A stretch of 64,000 bases of DNA from contig NC_079147.1 in the NCBI RefSeq assembly GCF_945859685.1, forward strand, positions 265,412,572 through 265,476,571. The letters run 5' to 3'. Each line of letters starts with the position of its first letter. The first letter of the stretch is position 1. The DNA comes from Eupeodes corollae (Eukaryota > Arthropoda > Insecta > Diptera > Syrphidae). The notes beneath the pieces were generated by a model. That model was given only the letters and a program-made list of their open reading frames with translations. It ran no database searches and had not been told where the DNA came from. The position numbers and the translations under genes are program-made. Positions 1 to 13,400 of the stretch are shown in pieces.

Positions 1-600
1 CGATATCATTTATCAAACTAAATCATACATGCCTAAATTAAAACATGATTGCAATTAGTTGTAATTTTTGACACTTTCTGTTTGAAGTTATTATTTTTTT
101 TTTTTGTAGAAAGAAAATTTTGTGTTCATCATTGAACAATATTTTAAAATTAATGAAATTTCACAGGCAATAGTTCAAAAATTACATAATGTTAAAGTTG
201 ACACTTAAACTTTTAAGTATTTGTGAGTTCAGTAGTCTCCGGCTTATTGAAAAATTTGTTTGTCAATTTAAACGTCAATTTATAAAACGTATCTGTTTTG
301 TATTGTTTCATAAGAAGAAAAACCTAATATAAATCTTAAAACTGTAACTACTGTTTGTAACTATTTTACAAGTTGTTTGAATCACCGCTTAATGCAAATA
401 TTTTGCTCTTTAAGTTGATTCTATTTATCCTGTAAAAAGTTTCTAAGAGAAGAACTTATACTTGTTAATTTTTAAACAACAAAAAGCAATATAGGAAATT
501 TTTAGACTGAAATTTAGCGTCAAAACAATTCTTTAGAAACATTATTATTGTTCAGTAAAAGTTTTCACGTAAAATAAGCCTTTGAAAAAGTTCCCTTATT
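1..600. other. AT-rich spacer, nothing recognised
   Basis: The stretch is very AT-rich with homopolymer T and A runs. I saw no long open frame, repeat end or RNA gene on either strand. Confidence 0.6.
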
Positions 601-2580
601 TTGCGCCTTGAAGTCCAAATTTGAGCGAATCCACCTTTTATATCATCTGCTCATCAACTCATCAACCCCTCTTTTGACACCCCAATGCCATTTATGAGCG
701 CTAAAAGAAAAGACACTAATTAGTGTCGACAGAAGAAGGAGATTCCATAACCATCGTCTGAGTCTTTGGTCGGTCTTCATAACCAGCACAATCGTCAAAA
801 TCATCATTATTATCATCATCTGCAACATTATCATGGTCATTCATTATCTTTACACAATTTCAAGCATAAACAGCATAAACAGTATCAACAGTGAGTAGCT
901 CCCTGAATTCGCATCAGCATCAAGTGCCGTCTACGTCTTTAGGTATCCGGGCTCAAAACACTGCACCTAACCACTGTTGGTTAGCAGCAGCGCCGGGACA
1001 GTCGGCGCGCGTATACATCAACTTCAGTCACGTCCTCGAATGAGTAAATGACTATACGCAAGGAATATTATTTTTTCCTAATAAAAAAGTTATTAATTAA
1101 CCATGAAATTAACATCTTAACAATGTCAGAGATTTATATACTCTTATATGCACTAGACTGCTCTGCACTGCACACAGAAGCTCTAGCTGCTGCTGTCTTG
1201 TCTGGTCTTTCTTGCGGTCTGTATGTCTGTCGGTTTGTCTATCTGTCTGTCTTTTTGGTTCCTTGCCAAGCTTAACTTGGACAAGTACTTACACTTGCAT
1301 CGGTTGATCATCAGCATTATGATGATGGGGATCTCGATAAAAGATATAATTTTTTTATTTGATCAACTCGACTATAGATGTGCCAAACTGGGACATCATT
1401 TCGTCGAAGGAGTCTCTCAACTCAATAACAAACGACCGCGATGATGAGTGCTCGTGATTTGAAGGCTAGTGGTATAAAGTAACTTGCATTCTCGAAGCTA
1501 TATGAATAGCGAGAGCGAGTTGTTGATGAACTGAACACCACCGTCTAATTGGACAAACTCAAATCTCAAAACCAAAAGCGCAAAAGATTTAGAAACTACT
1601 TTCAGCATCCAACAACAACGACTAAAGAACTCTGATGAGCGCAATATTTCATTTTCAAAAAATAATAATAAATTAATTGGGGCACCCATAGTTATAATTG
1701 TTTTCAGAATGATGCTGCTCAGAGCTTTGCTTCATGGCTATGGTGCTGTGTGCACCTTTTAGCGTCCCAACATCAGCGAGCATTGTAGAGATCGAGATGA
1801 TGCAGCTGGAAATATAATATTGACGTTTGATTTGAGGTCAAACTTTCAAAAGTGATTGAGAGATGCGCTGCTCTGCACTGCACTGCACAGCACTCGCTCT
1901 ATGTTATTATTATTGTTGAAGAGAGTAAAACAGTCACGTAATAATAATTAAAAGAAATTATGCTGAAGCCGACCGACAATGATTGGAGATTGCAGTATTA
2001 ATAAGGCTAAAGACCGAGCATTTGAAGAACGATGACAATGATGATACGAGCCACAAGTAGGAAGAGAGGGGGATGAGGGGGAGGGGGAGTTAAGAAAAGT
2101 CAATAAAAATGAATGCGATCTCCTTTTTCAGGAATCATAAAACCATGTTCTGGAAGAGGCTTTGATGATGATGATGGCTTTGAAAGTAATCAAAACCATA
2201 AATTAAAATTTATTACTGTTTGATTAATTGACGAAGAGACTCAAGACAGTGTACTCTTCACACACTTTAATGAGGAGCAGTTGTTTTTACCGCCGAAGAA
2301 GGTTTTATTGGATTCCAGTTTTTTTTTCAAAAACAGATTTGTGGCAAAAGTCTTTGAGAAATATTTGGAAGACTTCAAATTTATTAAGCAGGGTCAAAAA
2401 AAGTTATTTTTAAGTCCTTAAACTGTGTTAATTAAATACTTATTATTAACAAATTATTTGTGTTAAATATTTTAAGGAAATGATCAAATGTTTTCTTTTA
2501 ATCTTTAAAATTAAACAATTTTTATTAAAATTGTTTTACATTTGCTGCACACATGAGATGGTATTTATTGTACAGGACTG
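600..2580. other. GC-richer unique non-coding island
   Basis: Base composition is less AT-rich than the flanks. The stretch holds short iterations such as CTGCACTG near 1160 and 1870, GTCTGT runs near 1215-1255, and a G-rich patch near 2066-2092 with three runs of five G. The open frames are all under 80 codons, resemble no family I know, and show no domain pattern. I read it as unique intronic or intergenic sequence. Whether it is regulatory cannot be decided from one genome. Confidence 0.4.
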
Positions 2581-2749
2581 TCATGCCAGAGTTTTTTGGT
2601 AGAATCTCTGCCTGTTCCATCTAAAGGCCTCTTTCAAAGAATTACCAAAACTTCAAGACTAATTCTTATCATGAAAACTGCTTATTGGTCAAATAAGCTG
2701 TTCGGATTTATCTTGAAACTGTAGGTTCCCACCATCTCTGACAACATAA

Positions 2750-4030
2750 CCGACCCACAGGAATGTTCTCAACGAATTGTTGCACCACCCAATATAGTAG
2801 AATATTCAAGAAGGGAGAGTCTTTGAATTGTTCTAACTACAGAGACATCAGTCTTCTAAACATCGCGTATTATATCCTTTCTATAATTTTATGTGGACGT
2901 CTGAAGTCGTTCTTCAACAACCTGATATGTCTGTGGCTTCAGACCATTGATCAAATATTCACAGTACGGCAGATTCTGGAAAAAAAAGTGTAACTTACAA
3001 TCGATGCCCACCAACTTTTTATCGAATTCAAAACCGCGTGTGATATCATCTATAGGGAAAAGCTGTACAGATCGAGGTCGAAGTTTGGCGTCTTTGTCAA
3101 ACCTAACTGTTTATGTAGAATGACAATAGAGTATACAAGGGTCGGAAAAGATGTCACCGGTACGTTTTATGTCAAAAAAAGTTTTAGATAAGGCAATCTT
3201 ATGTCATGCGACTTCTTCAACATCGTTTTGGAAAGAATTGTGCAAAATTCAACCGCATACACTAAAGGTACAATCATCCAAAACTCAATCCAATTACTCG
3301 GATACGAAGATGATATTGACTTATTTGGAAGATAAAAGCGTGATATCAGCGGAATACTTTTCTTGTGCATTGTGACGTTAGCAGAAAACATGGGTTTAGT
3401 GGTCAATGAGGCTAAGACCAAATTTATGCTGGCATTGAACGACAACGTCTTGGAAAAAAGTTACCATGGACAGCTATAATTTTGAGGTAATTAAGGACTT
3501 TGTCTACCTAGGTACCGCTATAAATTCAAACAACGACATCAGAGTTGAAATAAAACGAAGAACAACTCTTGGAAATCGTTGCTTCTTTAGACTTAGTAGG
3601 CAATTGAGAAGTAAAGTCTTCTCTCGAGCATCTAAAATCACCATTTATGAGACACTCATCATCCCGGTTCTCATTAATGGCGCTGAGGGCTGAGGCCTGG
3701 ATTCTCTCAAGGAAATATAAGAGAGTCTTAGGATGCGTCGAGAGAAAAATTCTTCGGGTGAATTTGGTCCCGTCTGAATAGATGGAGAGTGGAGGACAAG
3801 ATACAATAAACTGATGATCTCGTTAAAAGAATTAAAGTCCTTAGAATTAGATGGCTGGGTTATGACTGCGACTCAGGTGGCAAGCGCAGGGAGAGGACCT
3901 CAACAACTTGGACTGCGAAACTGGAGACAGCTAGTTAGGGACCGAGCTGCTTGTAGACACATGGTGGTTGAGGCCCAGGTCCGCCCGGTCTGTAGTGCCA
4001 CCTTAAGTAAGTACGAAGAAGGTAAGTAAA
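2750..4030 (+). mobile_element. Decayed non-LTR retrotransposon (LINE), reverse transcriptase part
   Basis: Three frames carry successive pieces of a LINE reverse transcriptase. Near 2805-2990 the peptide LNCSNYRDISLLNIAYYILS matches the conserved NYRGISLLN block. Near 3294-3321 the catalytic YADD box reads YEDD. Near 3391-3440 there is MGLVVNEAKTKFML, and 3466-3693 holds FEVIKDFVYLGTAI followed by VEIKRRTTLGNRCFFRLSRQ and the ILPVLLYGAE-like IIPVLINGAEG. The tail around 3835-3870 fits the usual LRWLGH segment. Frameshifts and stops break it throughout, and the endonuclease region is missing, as expected for a 5'-truncated dead copy. I did not find target duplications. The clade is uncertain. 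Confidence 0.85.
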
Positions 4031-4044
4031 ATAAGATGCTGGTA

Positions 4045-5000
4045 TGCGACCCACACTGATAACTTCCCATCCCGCATGTCGATTTGTCTTGCTTAAAAAT
4101 TGGTAGGGTTGGGTTAAAAAAGTAGTTAGTTGAATTATTGTTAAAATTTTGTAAATTACCAACAATATTTTTGATATAAAGAAATAGTTCAGTTTGAAAA
4201 TCTAGTTTTGTGAAATAGTTTTTAGTCGAAAACAATTTTAGTAGAATTTCTTAATTTTTTACAAATTGGATGAATGAATTTTATTTTAGAGATATCAAGA
4301 ACCGAACATCAATTTTTACCAAATTCGCGTACTATTTCTTGTAGATTTTAATTATGTATGAAAAAATGGACTAATGGATATTTATAAAAAAAACTACTGA
4401 ATATCAAATACTATATCTGTGAAATAAAATAAGTTTGAAGACATTTTTTTTTCATTTTTAATGTTTGAAAACCTATTTAAGTCGAATGTAAATTTTTACC
4501 AAGTTTTAGTGTTGTTTTTTCTTAGGTTTTTATTTTTAGTAAACAAAACTGTCAATTTGATTTTTCTCATCTTTTTAGATGTTAAGATGATTTAGAAGAA
4601 AAACCCATTTTGCATTTGTAAAATTTTCGAGGTGAGAATTTTTTTTTCAGTTTCTTTGATTTATAAAAAAATGACTGTTAATTGGATTTTTTTTTTCTAA
4701 AAAAATACTTGTTTGGTATCACGTTACAATACATGATATTAAATTTATTAAAGTCTTTAGCATCATTGGTTCGTGAGATATTAAAGGTTAGCTAAAATGT
4801 CCACCTTTTTTTTAAATGCTATGGTAAAAAAAAACACCCACGCAATTTTCTTTAGAGCCTTTTCCTTATCTTTCTGCTTTTTTATCTGTATAACAACATT
4901 TAATTAAGGTCGATATACATATTTATTGGTTCTTGAGCTATGGACATCTTTCTAAAAATCATTTAAGTTTTACTTTATTGACCTTGAAACGTCGAGAAAT
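4045..5000 (+). repeat. Dispersed repeat family, copy 1
   Basis: The left end carries the family signature ATGCGACCCACACTGATAAC followed by TTCCCATCCCG (4053-4074), shared with the copies at 20722, 39908 and 53295. The body is AT-rich with diverged segments of the family monomer (AATTTTTACCAA, TAGGTTTTTATTTTT and ACTGTCAATT). From about 4600 to 5000 it aligns in reverse complement with 13420-14100: both share GGTATCA, a TTAGCATCATTGGTTCGTGAG-like segment, GTCCACCTTTTTTT and CTATGGTAA, then GACATCTTTCTAAAAATC and AAACGTcGAGAAAT. It starts directly after the LINE relic. I saw no coding capacity. Confidence 0.8.
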
Positions 5001-6520
5001 TATGGATGCTAGCGCTAGCCAAACTGACTTGCAATTATTGAATCATTAATCATTTAAATTTAAATTCAAAAAGTGTCCTAATCGCAACCGTAGTCTTTAA
5101 AATTTGTAAGAACGTTTTTAGTTAACTTAAAAAATATCAATTTAAATAAATTTTAAGTTCAAGGTTTTTCTATGGTGGAATGACATCTGAATATTTGATG
5201 TATTTATTCATTTACTTTTTTGAATTTCTATGGGGCTGAAGGTGCTTGTTTAGTTTTTTTTTAATGTTGGTCTTAACAACTAACATAATTATAAAACTAA
5301 GCAAGTACCCCAAATAGAAATATTTTTATTTTCCTAATTGTTTGTATTTATTTTAAAATAATTTTTGTATAATTTTAAAGTAATTACAGTGCCAAATATA
5401 ACAATAAAAGTTTAAATCATAGTCTCCATTGTTAATGGTTCAATAATATATATTTTCAAAAAAAACATAAATGTCATGCTTTGGATTATTTCTGTTTAAA
5501 TAAAAGTTTCGTTATTTAAATATGGGCGCAAAATATTAAACAATTAAGTAAAATGTTAAAGTCATTTTTAGCAATTTACCAAACTTAAACGCTTTAACTA
5601 ATTTAAAAAAAAAATAAAATCTTACTTATCTTATCACGGAATGGCCACTTAAACTTTAAGTGATTGGCAAACCATGTCACATCTTTATAATAATTCCAAT
5701 TTAAAATGTTCCAGTTAACAGTTGTGAATTCCAATCAAAAGGACTAGTAAATTGTTAAGAATTTTTTGTTAAAAATTTTGAACATATTATTAAATAATTT
5801 ATTAGTTCTGGATAAATTCTGTGAAAACAGAAACTTTTTAAATAAAATAAGAACTAAATTTATCCAGTCCTTGCTTCCAGTGAGTTGAAATGCACTTAAA
5901 CTGTATACAATTTGTTTTCTATGAGTTAGGACTATAAGTCTAAGGTTAATAACAATTGACTTTAATTTCGATAAAGAAAGGATCAAACAGCTTACGCTGC
6001 TTCAATAGAAATTGCTCCCTTTTGAGAAATAATTATAGAAAGTTCTTTGAATAAAAGACAATATTTATCTGGCAAACTTTATCTACGTTCCATTTAAGAA
6101 AATCACTCACGAAACAGAAAATAAAGTGTCGGGAACTTAAGTCTAGCCTTTATTTATCAGTGTACCTTGAAAAAATGGTCAAGCTCCATTTTTTTGCGTT
6201 ACGTAAAGAAAGAATAAAAAATACTTTTTGAGTATGAATTTTTGTAAAACAAGAAAAGAAGTACATTTTTGTACAATGCATACAATTTGTATATAATAAA
6301 TAATGATATTTTTATTAATAGCGATGTTAAAATTATTGCATAATTAGTTGACTTAATTAAGTTTTGCTTTATATATTTCTTTCCATTCATATTTGACACA
6401 ATTTTCAATATTTCTGGATTATATTACAATTTCCCATTTGGACCAGAAAAATATGTCAAGACTTTTGTCCATAATAAATGTCTGGCGTAATCTCTGGAAG
6501 CCTAATACTTAACTTTAAAA
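5000..6520. other. AT-rich spacer, nothing recognised
   Basis: The sequence is AT-rich with only short frames such as 5744-5986 (-), which are lysine, leucine and isoleucine-rich and match nothing I know. Confidence 0.5.
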
Positions 6521-7925
6521 GTTAACTATGGGCTTAATTTGCTAGTAATTAATAATAGTAATACCGATCACCGAGCAATTATATTTTATGAAAAGTATGA
6601 AAAAAAGAAGATTAACAAAATTTCATTTTCTTTATGTATTTCTAGGTCAAGAGTAAACCATCTTATTGGAGAAGAAAATTTAGAGTGTGAAAAGGAGTAC
6701 AAAATTCTACGTAACGAAATCAATGAAGCAGTACAAAAATTAAACTATTACAAGAACAAGTTTATACAATTTAAGACGGATTCAAGGAAAACATGGGGTG
6801 TTATTAAAGAAATACAAGAACAAAACATTGGCAAGAAAAAATAATCCATAAATGCAATATAAAAAGTCAAAGAGCATCAATGACACAGTGGAAAGTTCAA
6901 TATTTTCATATGCAACTAGTTTCACTGAGATTGAAAAAATTCTCGATACATCTGGAGAAAACAAGGCTCCAGGATTTGATGGAATCAGAGCAATTGATAT
7001 AAAAAGTTAGGAGGATGTTGGAGCAAAGGACCAACTAAACAACCATAGCCTATATCAATTCTTCCAGTTATTATTACCAACAGAATATCTGCAAAACAGA
7101 ACATTTTGTTTTAAAATCAAAGATGCTGTGATGAGGAAAAAGTGATGAGATATAGAGTCCCACAGAAATCTAACCTGGGTCCAATTTTGTTTGTCATATA
7201 CACTAAGGAATTGATACGACTCTTCAAACAGAGTATTCCCTTCGTTTTGCGGATGATACGGCTTTTGTCGTTTGCCATAGTTCTCTTGATATGGCAACAA
7301 AGAAAATTCAAGAAAAATTCAACATGTCAGTTAAATGGTGTCACGACAAAGGCTTGACAATGAATGCATCAAAAACAAAAATGATGCATATTAGAAGTCC
7401 ACAGTTCAAACCGACAAACCAAAAGATTTATTTACAGAATGATGAATGCCTTAAGACCTAAAGAAAGATATGTTTGCACTTTCTCATCCTAAATGCCACA
7501 CTAACCTCGATGATTTGAAACAAGTGTATTACTCATTGATGGTGATGATGATACGATATGATATACTTGATTGGGGTGATTCAGCTAAAACCCTCATTAT
7601 CAAAATTCAAAAACTCCAAACTGCAGCTATAAACCAAATTAATAACAACTATCGACAAACGTATGACACACTTCTTAAGCCACTACAAGTTGAAGATTTT
7701 TTTAAGATGACAACCATAATAGAACACTTTGATTACAACCGATTCAAACAACCAATTCAATACCAACTCAACACCAGAAGACGTGCACAAGGAATGTTAT
7801 AGATACCAAAAAACTGCAACAACTACGGAAGACGTAAACTTCGATACACCGTACCAACTATAATCAACGGACTACCAAGAGAAAATGTCATGATTCAAAA
7901 CTTTAAAAAACGAAAAAAGAACTAA
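6520..7925 (+). mobile_element. Decayed non-LTR retrotransposon (LINE), second family
   Basis: The relic opens with the end of an endonuclease domain (SNTDHRAIIF near 6555-6590), then a linker helix region (6600-6840). The reverse transcriptase follows: ENKAPGFDGI near 6956-6986, VPQKSNLGPILFVIY near 7156-7200 (family consensus VPQGSVLGP), FADDTAFVV near 7247-7275 with the catalytic aspartates intact, and WCHDKGLTMNASKTKMMHIR near 7340-7396. The C-terminal part has QVYYSLMVMMIRYDILDWGD (7518-7576) and LRYTVPTIINGLPREN near 7833-7886. Several frameshifts separate these blocks. The order fits the Jockey/CR1 type layout, but the clade is not proven. No poly(A) or target duplication is clear. Confidence 0.85.
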
Positions 7926-8440
7926 AAAAACATAATATATATAAAATTTTATATATGTTTTATTATAATCGATACATATTTTTTTTAATTGGAACTTTGA
8001 AATTGCATTTTATATAAAATCTTAAACTTTGCTTACTCTTATTTTAATAAAATTGATAGATATTTTTCTGTAGACAAGCTTGTAAAAACCATATTCAGAT
8101 AAATAAAAAAAATACTAAGTTACTGTTACAAATTCATTAATTCTATCCCAAAACATACTTTTCATGTATCTTAACATTCTCCTAGTACCATATATTTCCA
8201 TTTTCAAAGCCTATAGAAACTTCTTTTCATCAAATCCCATAATAGCCAATCTATGTTTACTTCTTTTTGAAGTGCATATAGATACCCTTAATTATATGAG
8301 CATCACAGCAAAGAACTGCATGAGAATGAAGTCCGCTGCACACACCCTGTCATACAACTCAATAAACAAATCACCAATTAACCTGTAAGACATTCATCAA
8401 ATACCTTCTTATTCTTCCCCTTTAAGCCTTGATGGACTTT
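7925..8440. other. AT-rich spacer, nothing recognised
   Basis: The stretch follows the LINE relic and may include its 3' untranslated tail. I could not find a clean boundary. Confidence 0.4.
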
Positions 8441-9800
8441 TTCGTCTTATGTATATACCTAAGGTGCCAATTATATTAGTCGACCGTCCAGCTCTGTTTG
8501 CTCTTCGAAGAATTCCTCAAAATATGCAGTCTCGACAATATGCACCACCCTCTGCCCCCTCTCTTCATTTTGTTTGCTCAATAATGTTCAAACCTATGTG
8601 GGTCAAAAAGAGCGTTGAAAATAAAAAAAATACAAGAAAAATGTACGAAAAAATTTCTCTACGAAATTTCATCTCGATGAATGTATCTCTGCTTAGCACA
8701 GACAGCCACCAATTTAGTTAAATTCTGACCAAACACATTTTGTTCATAAAGAAAAGACGACGGACTCATCTTGAATATTGACCTGACCAACCGGTTGTCC
8801 CCCGTGTAGGCCAAATGCCATCGGCTTCGGCATTCATAAGACAACCATCCAGCGAAAGAACAAAAACAAAAACTTCATCATTATCATTTGCACGCGGTTT
8901 GTCGTGTCGTCTTGTTTTTTGTTTAGGCTTTTTAACTTTTTCGACGAACGAGGGCCATCATCATTCCACCTTGCTCCACACGATGCAATGATGCTGACGG
9001 TGATGAGCATCAACGAACGGAACGGGAACGTTATGGGGGCATGGTCTTCATCTTCGTTTTCGTCAACCGAGAACAACAACTAAGGAACGAACGGTGAGGT
9101 GGAGGATAGGGCCTCGTTTTCCCGCGCAAATTTTAATATTTTTCCAATGACCCCCATATAACAATACTGATCCGATCGGTTGGTTGGTTTCTTCGCCACT
9201 CTGCTGTGATGGCGGTGGCGGCAGAGGTGATGGCGGTGGTGGTTTTGGTGGATGTGATCTTGGTGCGCCATCAGCCGCGCAATTGTTGAAGCAAAACAGC
9301 GGCACAGCTGTTGCAGTGCATTTATCTTTTCCAAAAACTAACCAGAACTGCAACGAGCTGCAAGCATCTTCTTTCGACTTCATCACGGTCACCTAATGCT
9401 TTAGCATTAGTAAGAGTTTTTCTTCACTTAACAATGTTTTTTTTCGTTTTTTTTCTGTTTCTTATTTCGAGGTCTTGAGAGAGTTTTGGGTCGTCTTGTG
9501 GTTTTGGTATAGATGGATATAGCGTTGGCGGTGGTGGTTTGCTTACCCATCCCAAAATCATTTGCTGTCTCCAAGGAAAATGTCATTCTGCTGGTATAAG
9601 TAGTTCTGGAAATACTCGTAGAAGTTTTTCAGTAGCGTACCTTTTAAGATCATGTTCATAATGGGTTTTATGATAAAATGTTTAAACTTGTTTGAATCCA
9701 ATTTATTTATACAAAGTAAAGGGTTTTAAAATTGGTGCGACTATTTTGTTTTGATGACATTTGTAAAAACTTTTGTTTATTATTCAGTTGCTTTTGCCAA
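8440..9800. other. GC-richer non-coding island with a GGTGGC-type low-complexity run
   Basis: Composition rises above the surrounding AT-rich DNA. A low-complexity stretch of GGTGGC and GGTGAT units lies at about 9205-9255. It produces glycine-rich peptides on the plus strand and proline-rich peptides on the minus strand (PPKPPPPSPLPPPPS). Those frames are short, overlap one another on both strands and have no recognisable flanking domain, so I do not call a gene. Confidence 0.4.
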
Positions 9801-9829
9801 ATCATCATTGTAAGTTCCACGATTGAATA

Positions 9830-10690
9830 GCACGTTCAAAGGGGCGCCTATTTGCCCATTTTGCGGTAGACGTGGTGGCCCTTCATATTTGACTCTTCAA
9901 CTTTTGGTGGCAAAATATGAGGCGACCGGTTCAGTAAACAATCAGCCAACACCCGTACGTTCAAGAAACGCAAGATGGGCCCGGCCGAGAACATCGCTGC
10001 GGTTCGCAAAAGTGTACAGAAGAACCCGAGGCAGTTAATTCTTTGCTATGGACAAGAACTCGCCTTTCGCAGACTTCAACTTCGTAAATTTTGCGTCAGG
10101 ACTTGGGGCTATACCCTTACAAAATCCAACTGACCCAACTGGAGCTCAAAGTTCATGACCTGAGACAACCCCACTTGTTCGCTGACTGGGCTTTGAATCG
10201 TTTGGAAGAAGATCCCAATATTGGCCGAAAAATCATCGTTGGTAAAGAGGTGCATTTTTAAATGAATGCCTGTGATAATGAATCCTCAAAAAGTTAATGT
10301 TTAGTGTGAACTTTGGGCTGGCGTCCATACTTTTTTAAAAATGACGTTAGTTAGGTGGTCACCGTCAACTAGCGCTCGTTGTTGACGTTGACTGTCTATT
10401 CTCATGATAACTAATTTCCTGTGGCCCAAATTAAACCAAATGTACCTAGACGACATGTGGTTGCAGCAGTACGGCGCTAGGTGCCACACAGCAAACGCCA
10501 CGATTGACATTTTACATGAACGATTTGAGGGTTAGGTTATCTCTGGCAGTGGGATCGTCTTTGGTCATGCGGTTTGACCAGGCTTAACTTTTTCCTGTAA
10601 TGTTTTTTTTAAGAAGTCACAGGTCTACGCAAATAAACCGGGAACGACCGATGCCCCAAAGGTGAACATAACTCGGATCCGTGCCAGCGG
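9830..10690 (+). pseudogene. Mariner-like transposase relic 1
   Basis: Transposase of the Tc1/mariner superfamily, which would cut and paste its own element at TA sites. The N-terminal helix-turn-helix segment survives as GRRGGPSYLTLQLLVAKYEATG and PTPVRSRNAR (9860-9975), then ENIAAVRKSVQKNPRQL in another frame (9989-10040). A long decayed stretch carries LYPYKIQLTQELKVHDLRQ-like sequence. Near 10453-10530 there is DDMWLQQYGARCHTANATID. In that block the usual QQD has become QQY, so the second catalytic aspartate is lost. VYANKPGTT follows near 10625. At least four frameshifts and several stops are present. The protein family is clear, but the element ends are not. Confidence 0.85.
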
Positions 10691-12640
10691 ATTGTTAATA
10701 ACTCACAAACAGCATGTTTATTCTATTTCAACATTTACCCGCTCTTATTGAAAAACCATTTACAAGAAATATTGCAAGAAACAAATCGTATGGAACAAAA
10801 TCGAATTTAAGCTTTAATTTCGTTAAATCTCTATTATCATTGTCATCAACGAAACATATTTTTTTTATTTCAAATTAGTACAAGAATTTGGTACCTTAAA
10901 GAGTTGCTCAAAATATTTATTCTTTAAAAACTTGAAGTATTTTTGCTGCAAAAAGCTTTTGGACACATTAAGATGGCGGCTCATAACTCTGGCTGCAAAT
11001 ACTATATCTTCATAATTAATTTCAATCTTTATGACTCTTTTGGTGAGAATGTTGAAATTATATTCTTATTTAAAGGCCACCCTCACAGAAATACGCCCCT
11101 GATTTTTCTATAAACACACAATGTTGCAGCAACAAGTTTCTTGATTATCAGTATGTGCTTTCATGTGCATAGATACAGCAAGGAAGAAGAAAATAAAACC
11201 AACACCAAAACCGGGCCAAACAATATTCTATGGTATTGTGCAGTGAATTTCGTGGGACTTTACTTAACTTTGTGACCGAAAAAAAATTGCAGATCATCGG
11301 TGCGGTGACGACAACAGCAACGACAGCGGTGAGGTGTGAGTTGCTTTTACAGGTAAGAAAAAAGTCTGAAATCAATTGAAAATGTTTTTATTTTTTTATG
11401 TCTTGAGTAAAAGAAAATTATAACGGTGCATACGAAGTCATCTCGAACTCCTTTATTATACTTTTTGCAACACTGGTTTTTGGTTTGTGCCAATAATAAT
11501 TCAATAAAGATGAAATTTTTCATCATCATCGTGGTGTTGAAGTCTTTTTTTGAGGGCAAATAAAAAGGGACAAAAAAGCAATTTCGTTTTTTGGTATTTA
11601 ATTTTTCAGATCCAGGTGATAGCGGTTTTGCTTTCTGTGGAGTACCCTTTTGATAGAGCCCTATATTTTGCCATCTTTTTTGTTGTTTAATTTACTTTCT
11701 TCACTTAAACATCATTTAGTTAATAACGTGACGGACCTTCGAAGGTGGGTATATTATTTTACACGGTGTTGATTCTTTTTCGATAAGCTCGTAATATAAT
11801 TAATTTCGTTTATTAATTCTGTTCAGTTTTTTTGTTGATTTTGATTGATGGATGACGGCGTACACTTCTTATTTCTGCATACAACATAAAAACAGATTGA
11901 TTTATTATTACTTTGTTGATGACATATATAATTATGTTACAATTAAAACCTTAATTTAAGGGTAAGGTATTTATTTTGTATTTTTATTAAGAGGGATGTG
12001 TATAATATTCAGTTTCACAGTGAAACCAGGTGAAGTCTAGAAGAAGGAGGGTTTTGAACATTGTTTACTTAATTCTGAAAGGCAAGAGTTATAAAACTAC
12101 ATTTTTCGAACAGCAAGAAATGTCTTAAAATATAAAAATGTTAAATAAAGAAATCAAGGAAAAGGCATCATCAAATATCTTGTGTTTCTTTTTTAAAAAA
12201 TGGTAGTTCAAAAACCATGCCAAGCTCATTTTTTATCTCCGTTAAAATAGATCCAAAATATAAAGCCTATACCATCAAAATTACCCAACATACTTGTGAC
12301 AATTTGTTTTTAGACATTGAGGGCAGAAATGGTGCAGCATAAATTGTTACTAAAATAATGATGATGTTCCTGCTATTGTGTTAGTCTATAACTAATTATG
12401 CTATCTTCCGAAGTCAAGTGCAGCAGCATATAACTGGATTAGTGTTCTAGAACGGATGCTAGTGATAATAAGATGTTTTCTAATTATAAGAATATATTAG
12501 TTGCAGTTTAGGAACTGATTTCACATTAAATCCATTCACAATAAATTGTATAAAGCAACGGATTGTTCATTGCAAAAGTAAAGAGCTGCAATTCGACATT
12601 TGTCACACTAAGTTGTTTCACCAAATTTTTTGAAAGTCTG
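10690..12640. other. AT-rich spacer, nothing recognised
   Basis: I saw no transposon motif, long frame or RNA gene. A short CAACGACAGCGG segment near 11300-11330 is the only GC-rich piece. The frames at 11148-11559 (-) have no recognisable content. Confidence 0.5.
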
Positions 12641-12650
12641 TTATTAACGA

Positions 12651-13400
12651 AAATGGAGCGCTTAACTATCGCACAACGCATCATACAAATTAATGGTTAT
12701 TCTGCCACAGCTACATATCATGCTTCAAGAGGAGATTATGGTTTACATAATCCTCCAACTACGCAATCAATTGGTAAAATTTGGAAGAAATTTGAAGATA
12801 CTGGTTTGGATACAGAAAATATAAGGCCTGTGGATCATCGTTCCACTCGTACGACTGAAAATATCAATGATGTAGGTGAAAGTGCTGCCAAAGAACCAAA
12901 TTTGTCGATTTCTCGTCGTTCTCAGGTATTGGGACTGTCTTACAGCACATTATGGCGTATTTTCCATTTGTATTTAAACCTCAACCTATATACAGTCCAG
13001 CTATCACAACAACTAAAGCCAGCTGACCATTCTTTGATAAGTCGAATGGTGCTTTAACGACAGGTGATTAAGCACATTTATCCCTCAGTGGGTAAGTTAA
13101 TAAACAAAATTGTCGAATTTGGGGTTCTGAGAATTGAAGAGGGGCCTAACATAAATGCACTGTTAGGTGCGCACTTTGGTTCGGAGGTGTGATTGGGCTT
13201 ACTTCTTCGAAAACGACAATGGAACGACTGTCACCGTCAATTCGGAGCGCTATGATCATATGAAAACCTATTTTTTTTACTTGCTACTGAAGAATACGAC
13301 TTCGAGAATATGTGGTGTCAAGGAGACGGTACCACATGCCACACAACTCGAGCGAATTTCTCGTCGTGACAATATCAACTGGCCAACAACTTTACTAACT
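12651..13400 (+). pseudogene. Mariner-like transposase relic 2, truncated
   Basis: The natural start is probably the ATG at 12651 (MERLTIAQRIIQINGYSATA), matching the N-terminus of this transposase family. An upstream ATG at 12563 in the same frame looks fortuitous. The first 130 codons are open and cover both helix-turn-helix motifs (PPTTQSIGKIWKKFEDTGLD, then EPNLSISRRSQVLGLSYSTL). After a stop near 13056 the catalytic domain continues in pieces: NKIVEFGV, GGVIGPYFFENDNGTTVTVN split between frames, and CQGDGTTCHTT with the second aspartate retained. The third aspartate block (SCDLTPLDY in the related copy at 60674) is absent because the dispersed repeat begins near 13402. The sequence differs clearly from the relic at 9830. 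Confidence 0.85.

Noticed and set aside
2066..2092. Possible G-quadruplex.
   Set aside because: Only three G runs are present within a short span, so a canonical four-run quadruplex is not supported.
9063..9392. Proline-rich minus-strand frame of 109 codons, with a glycine-rich plus-strand frame opposite.
   Set aside because: Both derive from a GGTGGC/GGTGAT low-complexity run. There is no flanking domain and no splice evidence.
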